Source of the DNA: GAS188 sp963713805 | Lineage (GTDB): Bacteria; Pseudomonadota; Alphaproteobacteria; Rhizobiales; Beijerinckiaceae | Assembly: GCA_963713805.1 (NCBI GenBank) | Contig: CAVQNF010000003.1 | Span: forward strand, 186,001-250,000 | Reading direction: 5' to 3' | DNA: 64,000 nucleotides | Shown: in pieces, positions 1-10,084 of the stretch | How the letters are laid out: every line of letters begins with the position of its first letter | Position numbering within the stretch: the stretch's first letter is position 1 | Position numbers and translations under genes: made by a program | Notes under the pieces: generated by a model | What the model saw: the letters and a program-made list of their open reading frames with translations, nothing else | The model's database searches: none | What the model was told of the DNA's origin: nothing

Positions 1-150
1 GATCGATGAGGCTCGTCTTGCCCGCGCCATTCGGTCCGATGAGCGCGTGCAGTTCGCCTCGCGGCGATATCGAGGGTCACCGCGTCGGTGACGCGCAAGC
101 GCACCGAAGCTCTTCGTCACGCGATCGAGCGTCAGCAGCACGTCAACCAT
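1..150 (-). CDS. livG: ABC transporter ATP-binding protein, LivG type, N-terminal part (runs off window)
   Basis: This is the start of the ATPase that powers the branched-chain amino acid-type importer whose permeases lie just upstream. The readable peptide begins MVDVLLTLDRVTKSFGAL and reaches the Walker A motif GPNGAGKT. Two single-base shifts interrupt it, near positions 98-106 and 61-66; removing one base at each restores a normal LivG N-terminus. The ATG overlaps the stop codon of livM by a few bases, as in an operon. Only about 50 codons are inside the window, so LivG versus LivF rests on gene order and sequence feel. Confidence 0.75.
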   Translation of the reverse strand, partial: MVDVLLTLDRVTKSFGALARHRRGDPRYRREANCTRSSDRMARARRASSI

Positions 151-1127
151 GCCGGCGTCCCCTCAGCATGCCGAGGAGGCCGCCGCGCGCGAACAGCACC
201 ACGAGAATGAGGAAAGGCCCGAAGATCACGCGCCAATGCTCGGTCATTCCCGCCAGCACCTCTTCCGCCAGCACGACGAAGAGCGCTCCGAGAATGGCGC
301 CGTCGAGCGATGCCATCCCGCCGAGCATGACCATGATGATGAGATCGCCCGACCGTTGCCAGGTCATGAAGGCGGGGCTCACGAACTCGGATTGCTCGGC
401 GAGGAGAAAGCCCGCAAGCCCCGCCATCATCCCCGAGATCGCGTAGGCCGCGAGGCGAAACGGATAGGCGTCGAAGCCGATCGCGGCCATGCGGGTCTCG
501 TTATCCTTGGCGCCGCGCAGCACCCGTCCGAAGCGCGACCGGACGATGGCTCGCGCGAAGAGATAGACGCCGATAAGCATCGCCAGGGCCAGATAGTAGA
601 AGACGCGATTGTCGGCGAGGAGGTCTCGTCCGAAGAGGGTGGCGCGATTGGCGAAGCGTCAGGCCGTCGTCTCCGCCATAAGCCTTGAGCGAATTCGCCA
701 GGAAATAGGCCATCTGGCCGAAGGCCAGCGTGATCATGATGAAATGCACGCCGCGCGTCTTGAGCGAGATCGCGCCCGTGGCGAGCGCGAAAAGGCCGCT
801 CGCCGCAAGCGCGACGAAAAGCCCGATGAAGGCATCGTCGATGCCGCTCGCGGTGAGGATGCCGGCCGCATAGCCGCCGATGCCGATGAAGGCCGCGTGG
901 CCGAAGCTCACGAGGCCGCCGTAGCCGAGCGCCAGATCGAGGCCGACCGCCGCGATGGCGAAGACGATGCAGCGCGTGAACAGCGAAAGCACGTAGCGCT
1001 CAGCGCCCAGGAGGCCGAGAAGCGGCGCGAGGGCGAGCGCCGCGAAGAGAAGCGCCGGCACGACGAAACGCGCGCGGTTCGGCGGCGCGAGATGCGTCGT
1101 CGGGATGGGGCTTGCGATCTCCAGCAT
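143..1127 (-). CDS. livM: Branched-chain amino acid-type ABC permease LivM (frameshifted)
   Basis: Inner-membrane permease of a HAAT-family importer for amino acids or related small molecules. The N-terminal two thirds (MLEIASPIPTTHL...) contains many hydrophobic helices and the LivM-like stretch GYGGLVSFGHAAFIGIGGYA. The frame changes near 655, where one extra base follows GGDDGLTL, and continues with MLIGVYLFARAIVRSRFGRV to the end. Total length of about 325 residues is normal for LivM. It sits 4 bases after livH and overlaps livG, so the three are one operon. The substrate cannot be told, because no binding protein is in view. Confidence 0.85.
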
Positions 1128-1131
1128 CGGA

Positions 1132-2051
1132 TCAGCCTCGCGCGGGAAAGAGGCCGGCGGGCTTGAAGAACAGCACCGCCGCCATCAGCACATAGATCAG
1201 CGTGGAGGCGAGCGCCGGTCCCGCCTGGTTGGCGGCGGAGGAGGAAAGCACGCTGCGCAAAACGTCGCTCGCGAAGGAGCGGCCGAGCGTATCGACGAGG
1301 CCGACGAGCAGCGCCGCGACGAAGGCGCCGCGTACCGAGCCGATGCCGCCGATGACGATCACCACGAAGGCGAGGATCAACAGGTTGTCGCCCATGTTCG
1401 GCTCGACCGCGAAGATCGGCGCGACCATGACGCCGGCGAAGCCGGCGAGCATGGCGCCGAAGCCGAAGACGATCATGAACAAGCGTCCGATGTCGACGCC
1501 GAGCGCCGAGACCATCGGCGCGTTCGAGGCACCGGCGCGCACCAGCATGCCGAGGCGGGTGTGGTTGACGAGCGCGTAGAGCAGGATCGCGACGCCGATC
1601 CCGGCCGCGATGATGACGAGGCGATAGACCGGATAGAGGAGGCCGGGCATCAGGGGATCGCGCCCGACAGCACCTCCGGCATCGGCAGGGCGAGCGAGGT
1701 CGAGCCGAAGATCATCCGCACGGCTTCGGTGAGGAAGAGGATGACGCCGAAGGTCGCGAGCACCTGGTCGAGGTGGTCGCGCGCGTAAAGATGGCGGAAG
1801 ACGACGACCTCGAGAACAAGGCCGAACACCAGGGCGGCCGCGAGCGCGAGGACGAGCGCCAGCAGGAAATTCTGCGTCAGCCCATAGGCGGTGACCGCGA
1901 AATAGGCGCCGAGCATGTATTGCACGCCATGCGCCAGGTTGATGAAGTCCATCACACCGAAAACCAGCGTAAGCCCGGCCGCGATCAGGAAGAGGAGCAC
2001 GCCGAGCTGCAGGCCGTTGAGCGTCTGCACCGCGAGGAGGGCCGTCGACAT
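1132..2051 (-). CDS. livH: Branched-chain amino acid-type ABC permease LivH (frameshifted)
   Basis: First membrane subunit of the Liv-type importer. The peptide starts MSTALLAVQTLNGLQLG, includes the family stretch GLTLVFGVMDFINLAHG, and ends FFKPAGLFPARG. A missing base near 1652, in the run of C after LSGAIP, shifts the frame; the rest reads LMPGLLYPVYRLVIIAAG. The joined length of about 306 residues fits LivH. A longer start exists at 2090, but the ATG at 2051 matches the family start. The upstream 170 bases up to the CLC gene show no gene. Confidence 0.85.
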
Positions 2052-2221
2052 GAGCGGTTGCGACCCCTCCCTGTTGCCGGCTCGCGGCATGGTCGCGCGC
2101 GCGCGACGACAATAAGCAAAGCTTCGGAAGGGCGCAACGGTGCGGGTCCGTGGCGGCTCGGGGAGGGCTCGACGGGGGAGATGCCCGAGGCGCCGGGGGC
2201 GGCGTCGCAGTCAGGAAGGCG

Positions 2222-4063
2222 CTACACCTCGCCCAGGGCCTCTCGGCGGTGACGGTCGAGCTCGGCGCTGTAGCGGCGCAGCACATGGGCTTCCGTGAGC
2301 AGGCCGACGATGCGGCGCGTGTCGCGCGTATCGACCACCGCGATGGCATCGGATCTCGAGACGGTCGAAATCGCGCGCCGCGTCCTTGGCGTTCATCGAG
2401 GGCAGGAGCATGTCGTCGCGCTGATAGGCGAGATCCTCGATCAGCCCGGCCGAGCCCAGCGTGTCGAGCTCGTGGGAATGCACGGTCGCGACCTCGACGA
2501 GGCCGGCGTAACGGCCCGCCTCGTCGGCCGCGATCACGGTCTTCGCCGAGCCGAGCGGGAATTTCTCGCGGAAGGCCTCGAAGCTCATGTTGTTGCGCAC
2601 GATCGGCACGTCGCGGCGCATGAGGCTGTCGACCGTGAGCGAGCGGATCCAGCCGACATCCTGGGCGCTGCGGATCAATTCGCCGCGCAAATGGAAGCGC
2701 CAGGTGGCGAAGGAGTAGCCGAAGGTCTCGCGCGCCGTGAGGGAGGCGGCGAGCACGCACAGCATCACCACGCCGGCCATGCCGAAATCGCCGGTGACCT
2801 CGAGCGCGAGCACGATCATCGTCAAGGGCGCGCCGATGACGGCGGCGGCAAGCCCGCTCATCGCGGCGACGGCGAAGAGCGGAATGGCCTCGGGCGCCGC
2901 GACGCCGCCGAGCACGAGCAAGCCGCCATAGAGCTTGCCGAGCACGATACCGAGAAACAGCGAGGCGAAGAACAAGCCGCCGCGAAATCCCGAACCGATC
3001 GAGACCGCGGCGGCGAGCGATTTCAGCACGACGACGAGCGCCAGGAAGGAGAGGGTCTGCTCCGTGCGGATGGCGTAGTTGCAACGCGCCATGGCCGGCC
3101 GAAAGCACCTGGATCGTGATCTGCGCCAAAAGGCCGAGGAAGACGCCGCCAAGCGCGGGACGCAGCCAGACCGGAATCCAGGCCTGGCGCATCGATCTGC
3201 TCGACGAGCGTCACGAGGCGCATGATGAGAATGCCCGCGCCCGCACAGACGATGCCGAGCAGCAGCATCATCGGATAGTGCCTGAGATCGACGCTCGGAA
3301 CCGCGATCGCCACCACGAAGGCCGGTTGCCACAGGACGCGCGCGACCAGCGTGCCCATGAAGGCCGCGACCGCGACCGGCGCCAGCGTCGCGATCGTGTA
3401 GAGGCCGATGATCAGCTCGAAGGCGTAGGCGGAGGCCGCGAGCGGCGCGTCGAAGGCGGCCGCGATGGCGCCCGCCGCGCCACAGCCGACGAGCGTGCGC
3501 AGATCGTTGCGGCGCAGCCCGAAGAATTGCCCGAGGCGCGAGGCGACTCCCGAACCGATCTGCGTGTAGCCGGCCTCGAGACCGATGGAGGCGCCGAAGC
3601 CGTTCGAGATCACGTTCTGCACGGCGACGATGAAGCTGTCCGTGAGCGACAGGCGCCCGCCATGCAGGGCGTTCGCCTCGATCGGGTCGACCGGGATGCG
3701 CTCGCGCCATTGGGAGTAGGCCCAGAGCACCGCGCCGAGGATCGCCCCGCCCACGGCAGGTCCGACGAGGGAGGCGAGGAGCGGGACGTTCGGGGCGCCG
3801 CTCACGCCCGTGTGCGAGTTGACGTGGAAGATCAGGCGGTGCGTGATCACCACGATATAGGACATGCCGCACACCAGAGCGCCCGCGAGCCCTCCGGCGA
3901 CGGCGGCGAGCGCGGTGAGCCACACCTCGCTGGTGCGCACCAAGGCGCGCAGATGGTCGGGTGCACGCCGCAAGCTGAAAGGCGCGCGCGAGATCGCCCG
4001 GCCCGCGGCGGTCACGCGTGCATGGAGATTCGACCGAGCAGTGAGGACAGCGTCGAAGTTCAT
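2222..4063 (-). CDS. CLC-family chloride channel/antiporter with C-terminal CBS pair (frameshifted)
   Basis: Integral membrane CLC protein expected to move chloride or another anion. Order: about 10 hydrophobic helices over residues 30-420, then two CBS domains (SLMRRDVPIVRNN, DAIAVVDTRDTRRIVGLLTE). The canonical GREGP motif is replaced by GLEAGYTQ, and GxFxP by GGLFFASL, so this is a divergent subfamily and its selectivity is open. Frame changes occur near 3185, 3075 and 2355. An ATG at 4063 is used; an in-frame TTG lies 9 bases upstream. The gene stands alone on its strand, separated from both neighbours. Confidence 0.85.
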
Positions 4064-4496
4064 CGCCGTCAAAACAGAGCCACGGGCCGGGCCCGAAAGC
4101 CCACCCTTGATGTATCATCCGCTCCTAAGCGGGTTCCATCCTTGATTGCAATGATTTTTATGAACGGCGGATGACCGCGTTGCGGCGCCATTGCGACATG
4201 GTTTTTACTTTTCTCGCGGAAGCATCCGCGGCGAGCGCTCTCCGCGGCCAGCGCAGCGCTGTTACAGCCTCGGCGGTTTTGCTGCCGAGTGGCTTCGGTC
4301 AAAGGAAAGCATTTCTTGACCATGGCCACAGTTTCCAACGCGGCGACGGACGCAAGGCGCCAGAAACGGCGGGTGCTGCGCCAAGCAACGGCGCTGCGCG
4401 GCTTCTCTCGTCCGCCTCGAGCCGGCCGTCGTTAGGGGGAACCCTCGAACAGACTTCGGGTTCGATTGCATCCGAACCCTCGCCCGTCCGGGAGGA
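4064..4496. other. Intergenic region with a possible terminator for the Rid gene
   Basis: No coding sequence is convincing on either strand. The stretch around 4140-4210 is AT-richer than the neighbourhood and probably holds the promoter of the CLC gene. A perfect 7-bp stem with an 8-base loop (4458-4464 with 4473-4479) lies 18 bases beyond the stop of the downstream minus-strand Rid gene and could end its transcript, although no T-run follows. Confidence 0.4.
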
Positions 4497-4889
4497 TCAT
4501 TTCGCGCGCAGGCGCGCGGTGACCTCGATCTCGACCTTCATCTCGGGCTTGAAGAGGCCGGTGACGACGACGATCGTCGAGGCGGGGCGGACGGAGCGCA
4601 AGCGCTCGCCGCAAACTTGAAGCACGGGTTCTTGATAGCTCCGGTCGGTGACGTAGTAGGTGGCGCGCACGATGGCTTCCATCGACGAACCGGCATCGGC
4701 GAGCACCTTGGCGATGGTGGCGAAGCAGTTCCGCGTTTGCGCGCCCACATCCTCCGGCATCTCCATCTTGGCGTAGTCATAGCCGGTCGTGCCCGCGACG
4801 AAGACATAGTCGCCATCGACCACGGCGCGTGAATAGCCATAGCTCGCCTCGAAGGGCGAGCCGGTGGAGATCAATCGACGTTCGGCCAT
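4497..4889 (-). CDS. RidA/YjgF-family protein, non-canonical
   Basis: Small trimeric-type cytoplasmic protein of the Rid superfamily, about 130 residues, intact. Recognisable parts are GYSRAVVDGDYVFVAGTTG, DAGSSMEAIVRATYYVTD and the C-terminal KVEIEVTARL. In true RidA imine deaminases the stretch before the last strand reads PAR, with a catalytic arginine. Here it is RPASTIVVV, so serine replaces arginine and deaminase activity is doubtful. Start at ATG 4889 (MAERRLISTG); a longer start upstream adds only MRKARSA. It is monocistronic on the minus strand, 140 bases from the MFS gene. Confidence 0.85.
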   Translation of the reverse strand: MAERRLISTGSPFEASYGYSRAVVDGDYVFVAGTTGYDYAKMEMPEDVGAQTRNCFATIAKVLADAGSSMEAIVRATYYVTDRSYQEPVLQVCGERLRSVRPASTIVVVTGLFKPEMKVEIEVTARLRAK

Positions 4890-5027
4890 GGCGCTCCTCG
4901 CTTTCCTCAACGTGCCTCGATGCCGGAGCTTTCCCTCCTTGGCAATGGGAAAGCCGTGGAAGCGGAGCCTGCGCTGAAAGAATTCGCCTCCCGGCGCGCA
5001 GCTCCACGCGGAACCAAGGCTATTGGT

Positions 5028-6510
5028 TCAGGCGACGGCCGAAAGCGGTGTCGCGACCTCCTCGAGGGGCTTGCGCTCGGCGCGCACCGCGAACAGGGCG
5101 GCGACGATGGCGGCGCCGATCATCAGCGCCGCTCCGAAGGCGTAGCCGGCAAAGACCGATGCGCGCGAGCCGCTCTCGATCAGCATGCCGAAGAGCAGCG
5201 GGGCGACCACGCCGCCGAGCCCCGTGCCGATGGCGTAGAAGACGGCGATCGCCAAGGCGCGGATCTCGAGCGGGAAGGTTTCGCTGACCGTGAGATAGGC
5301 CGCGCTCGCCGCCGGCGAGGCGAAGAAGAAGATCACCATCCAGGCGATGCGTCTGGCCGGTCGCCGACAAGAGGCCGGCCGCGAAGAGCGCGCCGCAAAC
5401 GACGAGCAGCACGCCTGACAGCGCATAGGTCGTGGCGATCATCACACGACGGCCGATGCGTGTCGAAGAGACGGCCGAGAAGCAAGGGGCCGAGGAAATT
5501 GCCGATCGCGAAAGGCAGGATGTACCAGCCGACCTGGTTCGAGCTGACCGCGTAGAATTTCGTCAGCACCAGGGCGTAGGTGAAGAAGATCGCGTTGTAG
5601 AAGAAGGCTTGCGCCGCCATCAACGCGAGTCCGACGAGGGTGCGCTGGCGATACGTGTGAAACAGCGTGGCGAAGACCTCCCCGAGCGGGGTGTGGCTGC
5701 GCGCCTTGAGGCGGATCGCGGCATTCGCCGCAACCGGCGCGAAGCTCATATCCTGCGGCGCGAAACCTCGCCTCGATGCCGTCGGCGACGGCCTCTGCCT
5801 CCGCCTCCCGCCCGTGTAGCGCCAGCCAGCGCGGACTTTCGGGGATCCACATCCGCATGAGGAAGACGACGAGGCCTAGCGTCGCGCCGATGAGAAAGCA
5901 GGCGCGCCATCCTGTCTCGGGATCGATGATGCGCGGATCGAGAAGCACGATCGCCGCGCCCGCGCCGAGCGCGGCGCCGATCCAGAAGCTGCCGTTGATC
6001 ACGAGATCGGTGAAGCCGCGATAGCGGGCCGGCACCAGCTCCTGGATGGTGGAGTTGATCGCCGTATACTCGCCGCCGATCCCGGCGCCGGTGAGGAAGC
6101 GAAAGAGCCAGAAGCTCCAGCCCTGTCCAGGACAGGCCGGTGAGCGCGGTCGCCGTGAGGTAGACCGCGATGGTGGTGAAGAACAGCTTCTTGCGGCCGA
6201 GCCGATCGGTGAGCCAGCCGAAGAACAGCGCGCCCGCGACGGCGCCGAGGAGATAGGCGCTTCCCGCGATGCCGACGTCGCGATCGTCGAAGCCAAGCGC
6301 CGGGCTCTCCTTCAGCGCGCCGGCGACCGAGCCCGCGAGCGTCACTTCGAGGCCGTCGAGGATCCAGGTGATGCCGAGCGCGACGACGACGAGCGTGTGG
6401 AAACGGCCCCACGGCAGCCGTTCGAGGCGTGCCGGGATGTCGGTCGAAAATTCGCGCGGCCGATCCGCATGGGCCGGTGAAGATGAAGCCTCCCGCGCGT
6501 CCTCTCCCAT
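5028..6510 (-). CDS. MFS transporter, sugar/aromatic acid porter-like (frameshifted)
   Basis: Major facilitator of about 490 residues with 12 predicted helices. The signature between helices 2 and 3 reads GWLTDRLGRKKLF, and a second, GRLFDTHIGRR-like, follows helix 8. N-terminal cytoplasmic leader MGEDAREASSSPAHADRP. The reading frame changes near 6125, 5760, 5465 and 5345; joined pieces give a continuous carrier ending VATPLSAVA. Similar proteins carry sugars, aromatic acids or metabolites with protons. The substrate cannot be told, as neighbours give no hint. Start at ATG 6510; an upstream in-frame ATG at 6543 is less likely. Confidence 0.85.
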
Positions 6511-6695
6511 GTCCGTGCTCGCCTCCCTGGCTCCGCCGCGCAAATCATGCCCGCCCGAACTCGAACGATCAGATCCTCATAAATAGGGGTGACGCAGGCT
6601 CCGGCGAGGGCGCGCCGATTTCGCGACCGCTCTCGACCCGCATGCCGTCATCGCTGCCGGTCGGCGGCGGAAAGCCGGGCAGCGATGCCGAAAGC

Positions 6696-7090
6696 TCAAG
6701 CGCCGAGCCAGGCGGGATCGACGTCGAGCGCTCTTGCGAGGGCGCGAAGGGTCTTGGCGTTCCTCCCTTTCGGCCGCTCTCGAGATCGCTGACGTAGCCT
6801 TGGACGAGCTTGGCGCCGAGCGCGAGGTCGAGCTGCTTCATCCCCTTCCACCTGCGAAGCGCGCGAAGCAGGGAGTCGCCGCGCAGCATCGCGGTCGTCA
6901 CCTCGGGCGGGAGCCTGGCGTCGCGTCCCGCCGTGAGATCGGCCACACGCGCATCGAAGATCGCGATATCGTCGGCCTCCTCGAGCGTCGCGGCCGCAGC
7001 GCTGCTCAAGGCGTCATATTCGGCCCGGGTGAGCACCACCAGCTCGTCTCCGGAGGGGGAGTGGATCGTCTGCGGGCGAATCTCGATCAT
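6696..7090 (-). CDS. XRE-family antitoxin with C-terminal helix-turn-helix (frameshifted)
   Basis: Probable antitoxin and autorepressor of the preceding RelE-type toxin. N-terminal half (MIEIRPQTIHSPSGDELVVL) binds the toxin in such families. The C-terminal half holds the HTH (WKGMKQLDLALGAKLVQGYV, then SDLESGRK). One extra base near 6757 shifts the frame; when removed, the protein continues KTLRALARALDVDPAWLGA and stops at 6696, about 130 residues. The start codon overlaps the toxin stop (ATGA at 7087-7090), so the toxin gene is first in the operon, the HigBA/RelE-XRE order. Confidence 0.8.
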
Positions 7091-7344
7091 GCGCGCTCTT
7101 TCTCGCGGATCGGGTTGGCGCGCTCTCCCAAGAAGATTGCCGTTATCGTGGCCGCCTCCTCGGCGAAGATGACGCGGCAGGAGCCGACCCGCATCCTGTA
7201 GGCATCCCGCCCGTCGAGGCCACTCACCTCGCCCTTGCCCGAGACGGCATGGCTGACGAGCGCCTGCGCGACCGCGATGCGCGATGCGCGCGAAAGCTTG
7301 TCGAGGTCGCGCGCCGCCGAATGAGTAAGGACGATCGTTTTCAC
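7087..7344 (-). CDS. RelE/ParE-family toxin
   Basis: Intact 85-residue RelE-fold protein (MKTIVLTHSAARDLDKLSRA), likely an mRNA-cleaving toxin. The hallmark end of the fold is visible: DAYRMRVGSCRVIFAEEAAT followed by ITAIFLGERANPIREKE. It precedes its XRE antitoxin with a 4-base ATGA overlap. The upstream gap to the FAD oxidoreductase is under 60 bases, so its promoter must lie there or inside that gene. Family-specific target not determinable. Confidence 0.85.
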   Translation of the reverse strand: MKTIVLTHSAARDLDKLSRASRIAVAQALVSHAVSGKGEVSGLDGRDAYRMRVGSCRVIFAEEAATITAIFLGERANPIREKERA

Positions 7345-7401
7345 CGCGACATCATGCCGTATTCGAGCAAAGCTCGGGAAGCCTTTGTGAAGCGGGCCCG
7401 C

Positions 7402-8729
7402 TCAGGCGGCTCGCGCCACCGGTTTCGCGCCGCGCTTGAAGCGTTCTAGCCTGAACGGGGCAGGATCGACGCAAGGCGCCGCGCCCGTCGCGAGCTCGGC
7501 GGCGAGCTTGCCGGCTCCGGGACCGATCCCGAAACCATGGCCCGAGAACCCGGTGGCGACGACGAGGCCAGGCAGGCTCTCGACCGGCGAGATCACCGGC
7601 ACGGCATCGGGCGTCACGTCGATCAGCCCGCCCCAGGCGTCCTTTACCTCCATGTTCCGAAAGAAGGGGAATCCCGCCGCGATGGTGCTCTTCGCCTCGT
7701 CGAGCTGGGCCCGATCGGGTTCGGGATCGAGCACCCTTATGCTTTCGAAAGGCGAGGAGCCGTCGAGCTTCCAGCGCCGGGGCATGCGCCACTCCTCGAG
7801 GAAGCGCCCGGCGACGCGGAGCTTCAGCTCGTCCCATCCGGTGATGAGCGAGGGCAGGAAATCGAAGAACAGGCGGAAGGAATCGGGCGTGATATGCGAG
7901 ATGCTGCCGTTGCGGCGCGCCACCGTATAGCCGCCGTCGAGCCGCTTGCGGAAAGCGAAGGTCGAGCCGCCGACCGTGACCTCGGGCCCACCCTCCATCG
8001 GTGTCGTCGCGAAAACGGAGCCCAGCATCTTGAGCTGCGGCAGGTCGATGCCCTCGTTGCCGCAAAAGAGCCGCGACCAGGCACCGCCCGCGAGGATCAC
8101 GCTCCCGCAGGCGATGCGGCCCTTCTCGGTGATGACGCCCGCGACCTTGCCGGCGGCAATGTCGAGGCCGCGCACGGCGCAATTCTCGGCGATTTTCGCC
8201 CCCTGCCGCCGTGCGGCTTCGGCGATCGCCGGCACCGCCTTCTGCGGCTCGGCACGAGCGTCGGTCGGCGTCATCAAGGCGCCGGCGAAGCGGCGCGTCG
8301 TGCCCGGGAGGATGTCGGCGAGCTCGCGAGCATCGACGATGCGGGAGGTGATCTGGAACGGACGGGCCTCGTCGAGCCAGGCCTTTTGCCTCGCCATCTC
8401 CTTCTCCGAATCGCAAAGATAGAGGATGCCGCAACGGCGAAACCCGGTGTCGGCCTGCGCAAGCCTCGTTCATCGCGGCCCAGAGTCGCTGGCTCTCGAG
8501 GCAAAGCGGGATCTCGGCAAGGTCGCGCCCCATGGTCCGCACCCAGCCCCAGTTGCGTCCCGACTGCTCGCAAGCCGACATATCCCTTCTCGCAAAGCAC
8601 GACGTCGATGCCGCGCCGCGAAAGAAAGAGCGCGGCCGTCACGCCGATGATGCCGCCGCCGATCACGACGACATCGGCGCGCGCCGGAAGGGCGCCGTCG
8701 GTCTCGATCCGGTCGATACGCGGCATCAT
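7402..8729 (-). CDS. FAD-dependent amino acid/amine oxidoreductase, DadA-like (frameshifted)
   Basis: DAO-family flavoenzyme, about 435 residues, expected to oxidise an amino acid or secondary amine. The N-terminal dinucleotide fold is clear: ADVVVIGGGIIGVTAALFLS. The C-terminal FAD-contacting part reads LVVATGFSGHGFGIGPGAG. In between, PTDARAEPQKAVPAIAEAAR resembles the substrate-domain entrance of DadA and sarcosine oxidase relatives. Frame changes near 8570 and 8465. The alternative start is one codon downstream (double Met at 8729/8726). No partner gene of a degradation pathway is adjacent, so the substrate stays open. Confidence 0.8.
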
Positions 8730-9114
8730 GAGGTCTGTTCCCTGCTAGAGCATGATCGGCAAACCCGGACCCAATTCTGCGATAAGAAGCTGCGAGAAAA
8801 CAAAAGCATAAGCTCGCACTGCCGATTCGTCCAAACGCCACCCACTCCAGGCGGATACACATACCGTCAAAGAGTGAGCGGGGGTGGGCTCCAACCTTTC
8901 CGCTCATCCCCGCGAAGGCGGCGCGAAGGCGGGGATCCAGTTCTTCGTGGGATCATGCTGAGGTCTAGGTTCCCGCTTTCTCGCGGGAATGCGAGGAGGC
9001 GGGGATGAGCGGGGGCAAGGCTGCGGGCGGAGTCCGGAGCCCGGAGCCGAAGCCGATCCCATCCGCGCTTTCCGTCCAACCGCATTTTTTTCACCGACCG
9101 TGGTATCATATGCC
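8730..9114. repeat. Gap filled with two dispersed-repeat-like segments
   Basis: No gene is seen. Two repeat-like segments fill the gap. From about 8746 to 8820 a sequence beginning AGAGCATGATC and followed by GCGATAAGAAGC resembles a degenerate copy of the palindromic repeat also found at 44076. From 8901 to 9011 a 13-bp perfect inverted repeat (CGCTCATCCCCGC and its complement at 8999) encloses a 7-bp hairpin TTCCCGC/GCGGGAA at 8970-8989, the look of a REP or MITE-like unit. The last 60 bases before 9115 must hold the fic operon promoter. Confidence 0.6.
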
Positions 9115-9333
9115 ATGAGCAAAACGACGCCAGCACGGCCCCATCGTGGAACTCCACGCTCTACGACAATTTTCGTTGTCGGTCGTGACCGGTTCGCACA
9201 TATCAGCGCGGTCGAAGGGATCGAATTGGACGACGAGATGCGAGCGGCCTTTGACCAATTCGACCGCGAAGGGCTGAGCCCGGAAGAGCGTCGCCGGGCT
9301 ATCCTTCGTCGCTTCACGCCGTCACGTTCGTGA
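9115..9333 (+). CDS. Fic-associated antitoxin (VbhA/FicA-like)
   Basis: 72-residue protein immediately upstream of a Fic toxin, matching the gene order of class I Fic toxin-antitoxin pairs. In that family a small helical protein inserts an inhibitory helix carrying an S/T-xxx-E-G/N motif into the Fic ATP site. Here the best candidate is ISAVEG, followed by the charged helix IELDDEMRAAFDQFDREG. The serine is one residue too close to the glutamate, so the motif is imperfect. The stop at 9333 directly precedes the Fic start, indicating translational coupling. Function assigned from context and overall pattern. Confidence 0.7.
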   Translation: MSKTTPARPHRGTPRSTTIFVVGRDRFAHISAVEGIELDDEMRAAFDQFDREGLSPEERRRAILRRFTPSRS

Positions 9334-9339
9334 GTGCAG

Positions 9340-9915
9340 ATGCACGAGAGCGGTCCCGATCCCTATTGCTATCCCGGAACCAGCGTTCTCAAGAACCGCC
9401 TCGACTTGCGCGAGCAGGCGCAGCTCGATGATTTCGAGAAGTTCATCACCGCGCAGCGCAGCGATGAGCCTTTGCCTGGCGGGCGGCTCGACTACGCCCA
9501 TTACCGCGCCATCCACCGGCATCTGTTTCAGGATGTGTTCGCATGGGCCGGCAAGCTGCGCACGGTGCGCATGGCAAAACGTCACAGCATGTTTTGCTAC
9601 CCGGAATACATCGATGTTGAGATGCGAAAGCTATTTCACGGGCTGAGTGCCGCGAAATTCCTCAGCGAGCTGAGCGCTGCTGAATTTGCGCATCAATCGG
9701 CGCGGTTCCTCGCCCAGTTGAACGCCATCCACCCTTTTCGCGAAGGTAACGGGCGCACCCAGCTGACCTATTTGACCCTGCTGGCCAACCGAGCGGGGCA
9801 TCCGCTGGCATTGGATCGGATGGACCCGGGGGCGATGCTCCATGCGATGGTGGCGAGTTTCGACAGCGACAAGTCTCTGCTTGCGATTTTGATTGAAAGC
9901 CTGATCCAAGCCTGA
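9340..9915 (+). CDS. Fic-domain protein, putative AMPylating toxin
   Basis: Intact Fic protein of 191 residues (ATG 9340; a GTG at 9334 directly after the antitoxin stop is an alternative). Fic enzymes transfer AMP to target proteins such as gyrase. The core motif lies at residues 131-142 and reads HPFREGNGRTQL. Catalytic His131, Mg-binding Glu135 and the anion-binding GNGR are present. The last arginine of the consensus (HPFxEGNGRxxR) is leucine, which should alter ATP gamma-phosphate binding and the contact to the inhibitory glutamate. Upstream Fic-typical helices (FAWAGKLRTVRMAK) are normal. Confidence 0.85.
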   Translation: MHESGPDPYCYPGTSVLKNRLDLREQAQLDDFEKFITAQRSDEPLPGGRLDYAHYRAIHRHLFQDVFAWAGKLRTVRMAKRHSMFCYPEYIDVEMRKLFHGLSAAKFLSELSAAEFAHQSARFLAQLNAIHPFREGNGRTQLTYLTLLANRAGHPLALDRMDPGAMLHAMVASFDSDKSLLAILIESLIQA

Positions 9916-10084
9916 CAGCGCCAAGCTTACGCCGCATCCTGCATTTGTGAAGCTTGTGCCGCACCGCAAATTGCAGCCTGCCGAGGCCCTGCCCGGCGTG
10001 GAGGTCACAAATTCGGGGGACGGATCGGCAAGCCCCGCAAACCCTGCTTGTCGCGCCGGTCTTGACGGCTTATCGGTGACCCCG

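Noticed and set aside
1132..3192. A 686-codon minus-strand open frame joining the CLC and LivH regions
   Set aside because: It is a chance read-through created by frameshifts. Its middle is arginine-rich shadow translation, while its two ends are parts of two different genes.
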